This document shows positions 48,601 through 62,300 of a stretch of DNA of 64,000 nt, one piece after another; position 1 is the first letter of the stretch; each line of letters opens with the position of its first letter. The DNA lies in contig CAJHNH020008434.1 in assembly GCA_905116865.2 (NCBI GenBank), positions 307,001 through 371,000 of the forward strand, read 5' to 3'. Both the position numbers and the translations under genes were made by a program. The notes under the pieces are model-generated. The model was not told the origin of the DNA. It did not search any database and was given only the letters and a program-made list of their open reading frames with translations. Origin of the DNA: Candidula unifasciata. Its lineage: Eukaryota; Mollusca; Gastropoda; Stylommatophora; Geomitridae.

Positions 48601-51600
48601 ATAAACAGCTGTAAAATCGCACCTTTCTCCTGCCATCTGTTTTTTTGAAAACAGGTCAGCAGAAGCTTACACTTTATGAAACTGGCGTATGGGATTCTTG
48701 AGAAACACCTGGCTTGACTTTCGCCTGAATAAATCTGTGGTAATGTTTGCTTTGCGACTGGGACTCTGCCTGGAGAGAAATGAGACAGGAGGGGGAGAAA
48801 TAAGATTCTTCTAGGGAATGAATGAGACTGACTGTCTCGGGGGGGGGGGGTGCAGTGGGACTTCATAGAATGGAATGAGACTCAGCAGGGGGAAAATAAA
48901 CACTCAGCAAAAAAGGGGGTGGGGAGGTAAGACTCTTCAGTGAAAGGAATGAGGCGCTGCAGGGTAAGGAATGAGAATTACCATAGAAAGGAATGAGACT
49001 GCAGATAAAGGAAAGAGATGCGGCAAAGTAAGAAATGAGCCAGTCTGCAGGGGAAGAAGTGCTAGTCTTGCTGCAGGGAAAGGAATAAAACTCTACTGGG
49101 GGATGAATGAAGCTCTTCAGGGCAAGGAAGGAATTCGACTCTATTCTGTGGAAAGAATTCTGCCGCCTTCAGGATAAAGGGAGCGCGACTTCTGCTGCTG
49201 CCTGGGGGGGGGGGGGCCTGGGGGGGTGGGGGGGGGGGGGGGGGGGGAACTTGGGGGATGGGGGAGGGGAACTGCTTTAGATAGGAATAAACTCACAGGG
49301 AGCAAGTACAGCAGGGATCTACCAGTCATCAGTAGAAGTTATCCTCGTCGACAAGTGTTTCGGCCCACGATTTCTCCTAGACACTTTCGGGAATACGACT
49401 CTTTTCAGGGGTAGGAATGCCACTTTCTTCATAGACTCTCTTCAGAGTAGGGAATTCGACATTTTGGCGCAAGGAATGTGACTGTCTTCAGGAGTAGGCG
49501 TGAGACTCTCTTAATGGAAAGTAATGAGACTCTCTACAGGAGAAGGAATGAGACTCTGCAGGGAAAGGAATGCGACCGCTGTGATCTGCCACCTGTTTGT
49601 CTGGTGAATTTGCCAGCAGCGGTTGTGTCTGTCGTTGGATGGGAACAGAATAGCTGGTAATTAAAATATCATGCCGCAGGTACTTAGTACTCCTTGGCAT
49701 CTCATTTGCAGATGGCATACCTGAGCCGTAGCTGCCGCCTGGTGTCGGCGACTGCCTTGTGGGAGGAAGGCAACAGTTTGTGTACATAACATCTGTGGTA
49801 CTGTGGAATGAATCAGATTCGTGAAAAGTGGTTCTCAAGCGTTATAAATATGTTCATGGGATTAAAGCGGCGTCCGTGGCTTAGGCATTGCGAGTCCGAC
49901 TCGTAATACTAACGTACCGCGATCTAAACCCACTGCTTGGCTGCGTGGATTTTTATCATGATATGGGGCGTCGCAGGTCGACCCAGCCTAAAATGTGTAC
50001 CAGGGCGTCTGTCCTGGGGAAGTAAAGACGGCTGGCGTAATGCTGACCACATTACCGACCTAGTGCCAATTGGTCTGTACAAATATGAGATAATTTTTCT
50101 GTATGCCCGATACGCCTAAGGCCTTGAAAAGGGATCTTTAATTGTTGCTTCAACATGGGATTAAAGTGCACGTTTCATCTGCCGTGGAACGATTATCGTC
50201 TTTATTTATTAGTTTTTCAAACTGTCATATCGTTCCACTGACTTAGAGGCTAGTGAAAAATCATTTCACAGTGCAATCTTTAACTTTCACTAGGGTTCGG
50301 TCCTTTCAGTAGATGGTTTAGAATAGAACCGCTTTCGTGGACTGTGGTCAGAGTCGCACATCGTGGAAGAGATACGGCTTCACGATAGTTAGCAGTGGAC
50401 ACATCGTAGCCAACTGTAGACAATAGAAAGAAAGAATCCTCTACATATCCGGAAAGATAAGCTGATAAACATGCTGCCAGATGTTGTCCGGAACCCAGCA
50501 CGGTGTTAACATCTCTGGAATTCAGCCGTTTATGTTTTTTATGGTTTATTTATTCCGCTAGCTTAAGAACCAGCTGCACACACATGTGATTGTAACCGAT
50601 ACACAAAGCCTGCTGAGAAAGGTGGAGAAAGGCGTGCTCCGTACAGAGTGGCAAGCATGGCTTCAGGGGTCCTCAGTGATTAGCGTACTCTGTGTATTTT
50701 CTTCAGGTAATGCAGGTGTTTATTGAATGGAACCGACGGACAGATTAGCTGGTATTGCTTCACTGGATGGTGACTTGATGCATGACTGGCTGGATCTGGT
50801 CAAGACCCTTTGGGTGCAAGTGGACAGTGCGGAATCGCCAATAGATCATTACAGTGTGAAAATAATGGTGCAGCAAGGAGTCAACAGGGGATAGCAAATC
50901 CCAAACACTATTTGGACCGTATCTTCAGAAATCAGTGCCAAACTACGGAATATAAAAACCACACAGTAAACCCACACGGGAGTCGCAGTGGTATAGCGGC
51001 TACGCTCGCGTGCGGATCGGAAGGTCGTGGGTTCGTTCCCTGGTGGATCCGGACTTTATTTTTCTTTCAAAAATGACCTTGACTTCCAGGTTGACACAGC
51101 CTTGAGTGGGTACCGGGTGCAGTCCCGGAGAGTAAAGCTGACCACATCACCCATCTTGTGCTTATTGGTCTTTAAAAATATAGATCTAGCCCTATATGCC
51201 TCAAGGTACCTTTACTTTACTTAAAACCACACAATAGCTTGTCCCCCCCCCCCCCCCACACACACACACACAATTACCAAAATTACTTTCTGTATTTAAC
51301 ACTTGCAATGTAAAAAAAAAAGGGGGTGGGTTGGAGTTAAAGGAGGGGGGTGCGGGTTAAGCCTGAGGATATCTCTGACCGCATATTAGTTTGTCACCAT
51401 AGACTGTGCAGGTTAGGATGTTGTTGTTGCCTCCAACAGAAACAACAACAAACATCCATGATCTTACCGATGATTCGAACCTGGGTCATGAGATCAGCAC
51501 TCCTAATCGTTCGGCCTACCACCCCTCGGCCAGTAAATCATCATCATCATCATGAACCACTTCTGCCGTTAAGAGGCGTGGGGAGGAATAATTTGCGATC

Positions 51601-54600
51601 CAGTGCACGTTGGCTGCCACTGGCTATTGTCATGCCGTGAAGGCGTAGAGTGTCTTTAATGTTGTTGATCTATGTTTTCCGCGACCGTCCTCTTGCTCTT
51701 GTAGTTGATCTTCTGAGATGTAGTGCTTGTGATGGTATTTGATCTTGCTGCATTCTAACGAGATGGCCAAACCACTTGATCTGAAATTAACATTATTATT
51801 TATTATTATTGTTATTAAAAGAATTCTTAACACAGCTAAGACTACCAAACATTCCAAAGCAAACATTCCAAATTCGGTATGGGGAAGTAAACATAGATGT
51901 GTGTGCTTTAATTACGTTTTGAAATTCTTGGAAGTTTCCCCAAACTCGCAGTTTTTGAGTTTGTGATCTCTTAAACACGCCAGTTATTAAACTTAGTTGG
52001 GAAGTGCGAGCTAGTTTAACCGCTTCTTCATTGCTCTGGGTTAGACCGGCTGATGGTTTCACGAACTGTGTGTTGATGCTAGCAACTTTCATCCGCATCG
52101 TTGCCAAGTATCTGATGTTCAAGTTGGTACACCTGCGAATTTATGACACCTATATTGGGCTGCCTTTTTTTTTTTTCCTTCCTTAATTTGTGAATGCCGT
52201 CTAGCCAAAATATAATGTTTCTTTATCTTGTAAATTTGACATTTCTCTTCGTTTCACCTTTCACCTTTTTTTATTACTTGGATATACCCAGATATGTGGA
52301 CATTCTTGATTCCATGCTGGCGGCAAATTCTTGGCTACTATCCCTTGTGGAATGTTTATTGGATTTAGAAGGGTTGAAAATGTGTTGATCTGCGCGTTTT
52401 AAATTTTTGGTTGAAATATGTCTGTTGGGGAATTCAAATTGAATATTATATTTAGATCATATAGTTTGCGGGAGATAAATGGAAAAGAGGGGAAAAAAAA
52501 GGGGGGGGGCGGTTATTTGTTGACGTTGGAGTGTGTATGTCTGTCCTGGATAGCTAGCATTGCATTTCTCGGTATGCTTTTGATTGGTCGTGAATTATTT
52601 AACCACGATGGTGAAAGTAAAGGACCCTTTTCCACGCCTTTCAGGCGTATTTTGTATAGAGCTAGACCTTTATTTGGTGGGTGATGTGTTCAGCATCACG
52701 CCGGCCGCCTTTTCTTCTTTTCAAGGCTGGGAGCCAAGGTCATTTTTGACCCCAACAAATCTGGCTTGTCGTCAGAAACCGAACCCACGACCTTCCGATC
52801 TGCAGCCGAGCGTCTAGCCTGTAGACCACGGCGGCTCCCAACTATGATGGTTCCTATGTCAAAATAAAAGAAATATAAGGAGCTTCTACGTGGTACCCGG
52901 TAAGAGAGGCAGTGGTCGACTAGTACGAATATGGATTCAGGATGAGGGACTAAGTACCATGTGTGCTGTGAGGGGAGCAGTTTTCTGTAAAGCACCTGCT
53001 ACAAGGCGATGAAGCGTTGAAATAAAGAACGAATTTACAATACAAGATTTGTAATGTAGGATCACGGTTTCACATTGTTTACGCAGGGCTGGTATTGCTA
53101 TGTGACATTCATTAACTGGTGCCTGCGCAGAATTAAAGGAATTGAATGGTATGGTAGAACCGTTAATGCTGAGCTTTGGGAGAAAAGTACGCAAATTCCT
53201 CTGAATCGAGAGGCGAAGAAAAGATGTTCGCGTTTGATAGGGTACCTATCAAATCTAATAACTATATACTTAGAATGTCTTTACACTGGAATCCACAGTG
53301 GCATAGAAATAAAAGAATGTCTTTACACTGGAATCCACAGTGGCATAGAAATAAAAGAATGTCTTTACACTGGAATCCACAGTGGCATAGAAATAAAGGC
53401 AGACCAACCAAATAAATGGAGCAATGGAGCTAGAGGCGGAAATTAAAAAGATTGGGAAGACATATAGGTTGAGCTGCATAAGATAGCAAAGGATGTCATG
53501 ACGTGGGCTGGTTGAGGGCGGAGAGTGGGTTTGGGAGGTGGGGGGGGGGTCTGGCGAATGAAGAAGGTGACTGTGTGTGACGACACTTATTGGTTGCCCT
53601 TTTTTGCTGTTAAACGTAAATGTGCTTGTTAACAGGATTCTGGCCGAGTTCTCCTTCAATCTCTCCATGAATTGGGAGCTTCCCAGGAACTGGCTGGTCC
53701 GCCGTACGAGTTTGAAACAGGGTGTGTGTGATATGTTGATCCAGCATCATCTCTTTAGCTGGGAGATTTAACATGGATCCGGCATCAGGTTCCCCATCCA
53801 GTAAGATGATCTCATTCAGGCATTACATTCTGTTGGTGATTGGTATCTTTGAGGGATTTTGGGCATATGTCTCTTTGCTGCATGCATGTAGGTTATTCAC
53901 TTTATTTCAGGAATGTCATTGCTATGTAGATACCTCGGTCCTGTGTTGTGTAAGGTGGATGGTAGAGGTTTAACTCGTCACATAACAGCTATATGCGAAA
54001 GTATGTTACACTAACCGATCTGAAAACCTTGTAATCTAGTGAAATGGAGCTTCTTATCCCTGTAAGCCAAAGTGCCCGAGAAGTGTCTGCCAATGTCTCT
54101 CTGCCAAAGGCTAACACCTGTCCGATGAAGCAACTGTAAGCTTGTCACTCTGGTCGTGAACGTAGTCGGCTAAGGTTTCTATCGCAGCGACAAATATAAC
54201 GCCAAATTTAACAATACCTGTTGCAGAGTCACCATAACGTCACTGTCCGACGGGCTCGATCAAATGCAGCAGGTGAAGGTTGAGGCCTGGTTGTATGACC
54301 CAGGTCGGTCCACCTTCCGAGATTGTAGAAAAGGTAATAGGCTGAAACAATCGTCGGCGAAGGATCTTGTATAACATTTATAATATGGCATACATGTTTT
54401 AACCTTGGCTCCCAGGTCGACCAAGCCTTGAGTGGGTACGAGGTGCAGTCGCAGGAAAGTAAAGGCGGTCGGCGTGATGCTGACCCTATACGCGTGGAAA
54501 AGGGTCCTTTACTGTTGTGTTTTTTTTAATACGTGTTTTAATATAGCCGTTTGCTCCACAATATTGATATGTTGTCGTGGGTTGAAATCCGTCCGGTGTC

Positions 54601-56130
54601 GGATTTTTTCTGTCAAACATGATTTTGGCTGTCATGTCGACCCAGTCTTAAATGGATACCTGGTGAAGTCCTGGGAAGTAAAGGCAGCCGGCGTGATATT
54701 GACCCACATAACACGTCGTGATCTAAAACAGAGTGTGCCTAGTCTCATATACCCAGTGCGCCACTGGCGTCGAAAGCAACTTTCACTTATACTACACTTG
54801 ATTTTGTTGCAATTCCAGTTTGCCGATACAGTTGACAATGTTGTATACAACTTTCTTTTGGAATTAACACTTACCTCTACAGCTGAAAATGTTGTATTCA
54901 TGCTTACTCGGCCAGACGACTTGCGTTGGGCGATTCGGTCGTTTTTACAGTCTTACCACACTGAATATGTTCTGACTGTTTCGGGCTGGTTTCATACTGG
55001 AGTCATGTCTCACGAAAAATGTCCGCTTCGAAGACGCCTTGACCCATGGACCTGCAGACTAGCAGCTTAGTGTTCTGGTCACTTCGCTACAGGAGCAACA
55101 TTAAGAGGGGTGTATGCGTTTGTTTTCACCTTCCTATGCAGCTCCACGTTTCACAACAGTAGCTTTGAAAATGAATAATGCAGACAGGCGTTACATATCA
55201 TGTTCTAAATACACGTTCCTCTGTTTCTTATGTTCTTCTTCTTCTTCAGCAGTCCGAGCCCTTTAGGTTAATTGCTGCAGATATCAACTGCCTCCACTCA
55301 TCTCTCTAGCTGGCCTTCTCTTTCCAGTTAGTAACGCGAATTGTTAGCAGGTCTCTCTGGACATTATCTCTCCATCGTTTTCTTAGTCTGCTTTGTGGTC
55401 TACAACCATTCGTCTCTCTTGTGTATACAGTTTTCACCTCTCTGTCATCTGACATTCTCTAAATATGTCCCAGCCATTTCAACCTGTTAGCTCCTATGAT
55501 GCCAATGATCAATGGTGGTTTAAACAGATTATGAATTTCGTTGTTGCTTCTCAAGGAAACTAAATAAAATCCTAACCTGCACAACCTGTGGCGACAGCAC
55601 TAGCCATGACACCCTAAAATCTCAGGCTCAAAGACCTTCCCACTCCCCTCCCCTAAACTCCTTTTACACCAGAAAAGTGGGAAATACAGACAGTAATGGC
55701 ACTTTTTTTTAGGGCGGGGGGGGGGGGGGGGGGGGGGTGTTTTGTTTTTGTTTTCTCATTACGATACTTAGACTATTCCTTTGATTGTTTTGAATATTTT
55801 TTCAGTTTGCATTTATACGTGTCTGTACATACGTTATTATGTCTGGGTTTTTTTTTTTCAGTTATATTGACAGTGATACCTATTTATATTGTCAGTCATA
55901 CTAAGTAGCATCCAAGATTCTAGTGTCGTATCATTTGTAATGTGCTGTAACGTCGATGTGTAGTGTTTTATAATAACAGTGTAGATTTTTATATGAACTT
56001 GCCATCCCATGAGACTAGACACGATCACATCCTACACATCCGATTTCAGCACACTCTTAACTGTGAGCCCTCAAAGACACGTTTGATAGCGGGCAGTGGG
56101 TCTGTAAATTCTACCCGCCCCCCCCCCCCC

Positions 56131-56176
<46 letters not shown>

Positions 56177-56247
56177 ACCCACCCCAAAAAAATGTGACAG
56201 GGAACTCATACGGTGAGCACTTAATCAAGTTGGCTTGCCTTATATAT

Positions 56248-56336
<89 letters not shown>

Positions 56337-59300
56337 ATCTGAATGTATGTTTTCATGATAAACATCGTGTCTTTAAGTGCAGTAAGAGAGTCAGCTTCCT
56401 CGCCAGAATGTATCTCAACTGGCTTGTTCTCTCTAAGCAGAACGGCTAGCATCTGACCTAGAGTGTCGACCTTCGTAGCTCTATGGACGGTCCCTATTGA
56501 TCTCTATAAAAGATCTCTCTTGAGCCAAACTTAGTAATCCGTGACTACGGTGCAAATGGGTTCACCCCTTAGCCATGGAGACACCTATCACAGTTGGATT
56601 TCGCATCCACTAGCGACGATACGTAGCCATCACAGTGGAAACCACTATTCTTTTTCCACTCTTTTTACCCCACAATGGAGCATAGACCCTTAGCCAACTC
56701 ACACCAAGTCGTTCTGTCCTTTGCTGTTGCATGCAGTTCACACCATAACCTCCCTATCTTGTTAACTTCAGTCTCTAGCTCCACTCTCCATGTCTTTTTA
56801 CTTTTATTTTCTGTCTTAATTTCCGTGCCTCTGTGAGTTGCACTGCAAAGTTCGTTGGATAAATAAGCAACTATATCATTCAAAATTGCGCCTCTCTATG
56901 CAAGACAAATTAAGGACTCCTCTGAAAAAAAAAAAAAAACGTTGGGATCAGAAATTAATGTAAGACCCGGTCTGATTTTCAGGGAAACAAGACAGTTTGT
57001 CATATCCTTTCATTTCCAAGTGTGTTATATTTATTTTATTAAATATTGTAATTGGTATAAACTCTAAATGTAGTATTTTTGTGTGTATCACTGTCAACAC
57101 TCCTCAGTTTGTATTGTTTTTTTTTTCCTGTGCGTGTGTGTATGGTTGGGAAAGAGGGAAGAGATATGGAGGGGGAGGGGGTTGCATGAGTTATTGATTT
57201 TTAATCTTTCATTCCACATTCTGGTGTTTACAATATTGTTTACAGATTACACTGCCGTTTATTTTTGTTCTTAATTGGCTACGTTTTTTCCCTCACTTAA
57301 TGTAGATATGTATCTGTGGCACCTACATGTTTAAAAATGAATATACAGATGCGTGTGTACATATTATTTTATGCATATGTACATGCATGTATATCCGCTT
57401 GTCTACATACATACAAGCACGCATCCGTGCAGATATGCCTATCTACACACGTACACGAATACATAATGCAGATATGCCTGTGTGCAAACATATATGGCCA
57501 TACATACCTGCCTATCACGGCTTTTTATCAGTTCTGGGGTTCCAGTGCTCACTACAGCACATCTAAAAAGATGCCGGTGCTCACCACAACGATCTGAAAA
57601 AGATGCCAGTACTCACCACAAAATGTGGCACTTGATGGGTGCTATGATCAGCATTACCCGAAACACGGTTACTTTCCATGATATTTACTACTACTCGTTT
57701 TAGGCTGGGTCGACCTGGGAGCCAGGTGAGTTTTAAAATGTGGAAGGTGAGAAGAAAAACATTCCGTCCCAATAAAGATTTGAACTCCATACATTCGGTC
57801 TGGCAGGCAGGTGTCTAGCCACTACACCCTTTGCTGATCCCAAGCCATTTAAGTGACTGCTTTGTTGTATTGTTACTTTGAAGAATGATCTTTCCAGTGG
57901 TCTCGTTTCTATAGCCATGTTTTGCTTGGTTATGGCACGTGGTGAGACATGATTCGGTTGCAAAGACTGTACTTCAAGAAACATGAGAGGGGAGGGGTGG
58001 GTAGTCAAAGCAGAGGAGGGCAAAGAAGAATCTGGAATGACAACATCAAGAAATGGACAGGACTATATTATCATACACTTGTTTGTCAAGCAGGAGACAG
58101 ATAAATATGGCAGGTTTTATGTGCTAGTGCTTCCATCAATACACCTCCACGACACTGAGGGGTCAAGGGCTATGTTATGTTATGTTATCACCTCGACGTC
58201 ACTGCACATGTGTGGTTCCCATGCGTGCTTAGTCTTACGATGCAGTATGCCACCCCAAAGCACCACTGACTGTTCTCATGAGTTAATTACAATATTTTCT
58301 ACTTTGACCTCGAAGACCGCACCGACGTGCTTCCGATATTCCGTTGCCATAATACTATTATGTGATTAATACATATGCAGTTACATGTGCATTTCTGACC
58401 CACCCTGTACTTTTTTTTCCCATTACATCAGCATGTTTCATGTTATTAATTATTTTGTGTGTTAAATATAATATTGTGTTGTAAGCCACTAGGTGATTGC
58501 CAAATATTCTAGTCTGTTCCTGCCTAGTCATATTTGTAAATAATATGTTCAAATTATTTGACAGTACAACGTACGAGTATGTAAGTGCATTCTAAGTACC
58601 TTTACTGCTGTTATGAGCTGCTATGGTAATGTCATATTGATTATACATGACAGTATTGATACAACAATAATAATGGTGGAGCAGAAGTTCATAGACCCGG
58701 GTTCGAATCCTCGGTAAGGCTGGGGATTTTTTCTGTCAGGGGCAAAATAAATTCATCACCTGCACAGTCGTGGCGACAGCACTAGCCATGCGGCCGTAAA
58801 GACCCCCCCCCCCCCCCCCTCCTTGCCTACACCGCAAAAGTGGTATGATAGAGGCAGTTATTGGCAGTTTTGTATTGGCAGAAGTTCATCTACACACCAA
58901 CGCAGTCACAAACAATTTATGATGTTGCACCAACAAACCTTCATATAGCAATCGTATTTTGTTTGTATAGGTAGCATGTTTTTAGGAGCCTTATCACGTA
59001 AACTGTTGTAGGGATGAAAGTAAGTGAATACAATTCTTAGCACAAATAGTTGTGGTGGTGGTAGTCATATGAATATAATTTTTAACATAGAAACCGTTTG
59101 TGGTTGGGATGAGAAGGGTCTAGATTTCTTATCACCCTACCCGTTAGTAGAAAGTGGATACGGTTCTTATCGTTAACATCAATACTATGTCTTTTTTTTC
59201 TGAATGAATTTTCTTACATTTTTATTTACTTTTTTTTTTTTTATTTTTTTTTTTTTAAATAAAGAGTTGTATAAAAACATATCTTTGATCTTCCATTGTT

Positions 59301-62300
59301 TTATCATATATATTTGATTTATTTATCCCAACCCTGCTTGACTGTCTTATAATGATTTTGAAATGTGTGTTTCTTTCTTATTGATCCGTTATCAGTGCTT
59401 TCTATGCCCACACCCAACTCTTTTGTTACAATTGTGGAAATCTGGGATCAGCAGCCAGCTTCTGTTCCTGGTCTTCAAAGGATGGCTTTCATCACGAACA
59501 TGTAAAATGGACGTTTGGCCGTGTATGTTTCACAAACAGGGAAGGGAAAAACGATAGTGTAAATTTCCTCTAAATACTTTTCGGGATCGATCCAGCCTTG
59601 TAAACTGGATACCGTATACTAGGAAGTGAATATCGGGAACACATGTCGAAGTAAACGCAAATTTTAGCTGTTCAGTCTTACATTATCACAAACACAAACG
59701 ACAAGTGAACGTTACGGCTAGATAGCCTTCATCAGCACATCACATGAAAAGACAATGCCACAAATTCGAACAAGAATGCACAGACATTACTTAACTGAAG
59801 TATATTCGAGAGGATCCCTGTATATGTCTGGTCAGTTGAATCTCTGACAAGCGTGTGGGAAGTGAAGAAAGAGAACTGGCCACGTCACGTCATTATGCTG
59901 GGGTGTAGAATGTGGGAAATGAGATGTATAAGAATTGCGTCTCGAAATACAAGAAGATGGTCAGGATAAAGCAAAATGAGTCAGCAGCTATAGCGTACTA
60001 CATGAGACCAGCGGGCTGTCAGGTCGTTGTAGGGGCGACGCTTGCTGGTGGATGTAATGTCCTAAGACCCTTCCCCAGCTAACAGTGAGGGTACTGATTT
60101 AGTGACCGTTTATTAACCTCACGTAATGCTTCTGGTAAAAATGGACGCTAGGCACGGCCACTTTTTTTTTTAGTCGTAGCCATTTTTTTTGCTTCTGCCA
60201 GACGGTGGCCGTTGCATGTTTGATCAATTTGTAGACTGGAAGGATATAGTTTCGTTGCCCAGCTTTTGAGTAGAGTGCATGGCGTGACACTGTGAGCTGC
60301 GGATTTCATTCAAACTGTGATAAACATTTTGTGTTTTTCGTTGGCACAGGAGCGGAGCAACTATGAGATGGCCCGTTTGCTATGAAGCTGAACTAAGATT
60401 ACCAGATTACCAGCGGGCTGATACAAATCAAAAGGCCGACCAAGAAAGAGACGGGTGGGCTTGGGTAAAACAAACACTATAGGAAAAACAGTATGAAATT
60501 AGCACAAGCTGCACAACTATGGCAACTAGCAAAAGACAGGAAAGTAGATCTAAATCCTCTGCGACGCTTTGCGGCATAAGCAGTAGGACAAAAGAAGAAG
60601 AACGTCGGAAGGTCTAGTTTGCACCCATAACAACACTATCTCTATCAGCACATAGCATAGTTTCAACATAATAGGAAATCAAGTGACTGCAGTAAAACTA
60701 TTAAAGTCTTTGAAAAAGAAACATAATCGTGGGGTTGTGTGAATGAAACAATTTAAATGAGAAACGAGGAAAGATCAACTCTGCTACGAAAATATGAAGA
60801 ATTCAACCCACACCAGTTTTATATATATCTATCAGCTTTCCGATAAAAACAATCACATAAAATACAAACGACATCTAAATGCAAACGGTGCTAAAATATA
60901 GGTTACCAAAATAAACACTGCGGCTTCAGACCGATATAGTCCTTTTTATTTGGCTATAGAGTAAGAAGAGAAAGATTTGAAGATGTGATATCGGATACAT
61001 TGACGTTGAGGGAGACTGAGTAAAGCTAGAGAAAATTGTTGACAGCTTTTTGCCAAAGTGTCGAAGGGTGTCAGCACGCGAATTGATATATGCTTTTCGA
61101 GACTGGAGAAGCATGATCGTCTAGTCGGCAAGGCACATGATAAAACAGTACGGAGATATGTGTGTAGATAACTGGAAACAAAAAAAACTATGGCAATTAG
61201 ACGCAAATTGATAAATACATAATTTAGAGATAACAAATGGCATAGAGACACGATCGTTGTCTCTTGACATCAGTGTACTAGACTAGACATCAATGTACTA
61301 GACTAGACATCAGTGTACTAGACAAGACATCAGTGTACTAGACAAGACATCAGTGTACTAGACAAGACATCAGTGTACTAGACAAGATATCAATGTACTA
61401 GACTAGACATCAGTGTACTAGACAAGACATCAGTGTACTAGACTAGACATCAGTGTACTAGACTAGACATCAGTGTACTAGACAAGACATCAGTGTACTA
61501 GACTAGACATCAGTGTACTAGACTAGACATCAGTGTACTAGTCAAGACATCAGTGTACTAGACAAAAAATCAGTGTAGTAGACAAGACATCAGTGTACTA
61601 GACAAGTAGTGTACTTTACTAGGATCGTGTACTAGAACTAGACATCAGTGTACTAACAGACATCAGTGTACTGTTGTCAGTGTTTACTAGACTAGTGTAC
61701 TAGACTAGACATCAGTTTACAGACATCAGTGTACTAGACAAAAAAATCAGTGTAGTAGCCAATACATTAGTAGACAATACATCAGTGTCGACAAGACATC
61801 TTCTTGATACCATCAGTGTACTAGACTAACCAGTGTAAGCAAAAAATCAGTGTACTAGACAAGACATCAGTGTACTAGACAAGACATCAGTGTACTAGAC
61901 TAGACATCAGTGTACTAGATGATCAAACGCTGTGGCAAATTAACTGCAGATACGACAGTGAAATAACACGGGCATCCAGATGAGGCTGACTGATTTTGAA
62001 AGGCAGTTTTATGCAGATCCTTGATGTGAGAGGTCAAAGGTCATAGGCCATACACAATATCGAAAGGATTCAATAGAATAGATCGTAAAGGAGAAATTTA
62101 CTCCGAGCATTAGGTGACCTATAATGGCACGACAATTGGTTGGTGTCCCAGCCCCTTCTAGGATGACATTTTTCGTTTTTTGAAGCCCTATCCTGGCTCT
62201 TGCCGGGGGCCGCAATATAACCAAGCCATAAATATTTCTGGGACCTCTCCACGGTGATCCTCATCCACGCGGTGGCACATTGTGGCATCGGGTGTTTATC

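Noticed and set aside
50978..51050. Possible tRNA gene (tRNA-like head with box A and B)
   Set aside because: The following SINE body and more than fifteen related copies show it is a SINE head; no acceptor stem pairing was found.
53075..53446. 123-residue frame with three 14-residue repeats
   Set aside because: Produced by the 42-bp tandem repeat; upstream and downstream residues show no family similarity.
54432..55070. 212-residue open frame
   Set aside because: Runs through two SINE 2 fragments and unrelated DNA; no conserved domain; chance frame.
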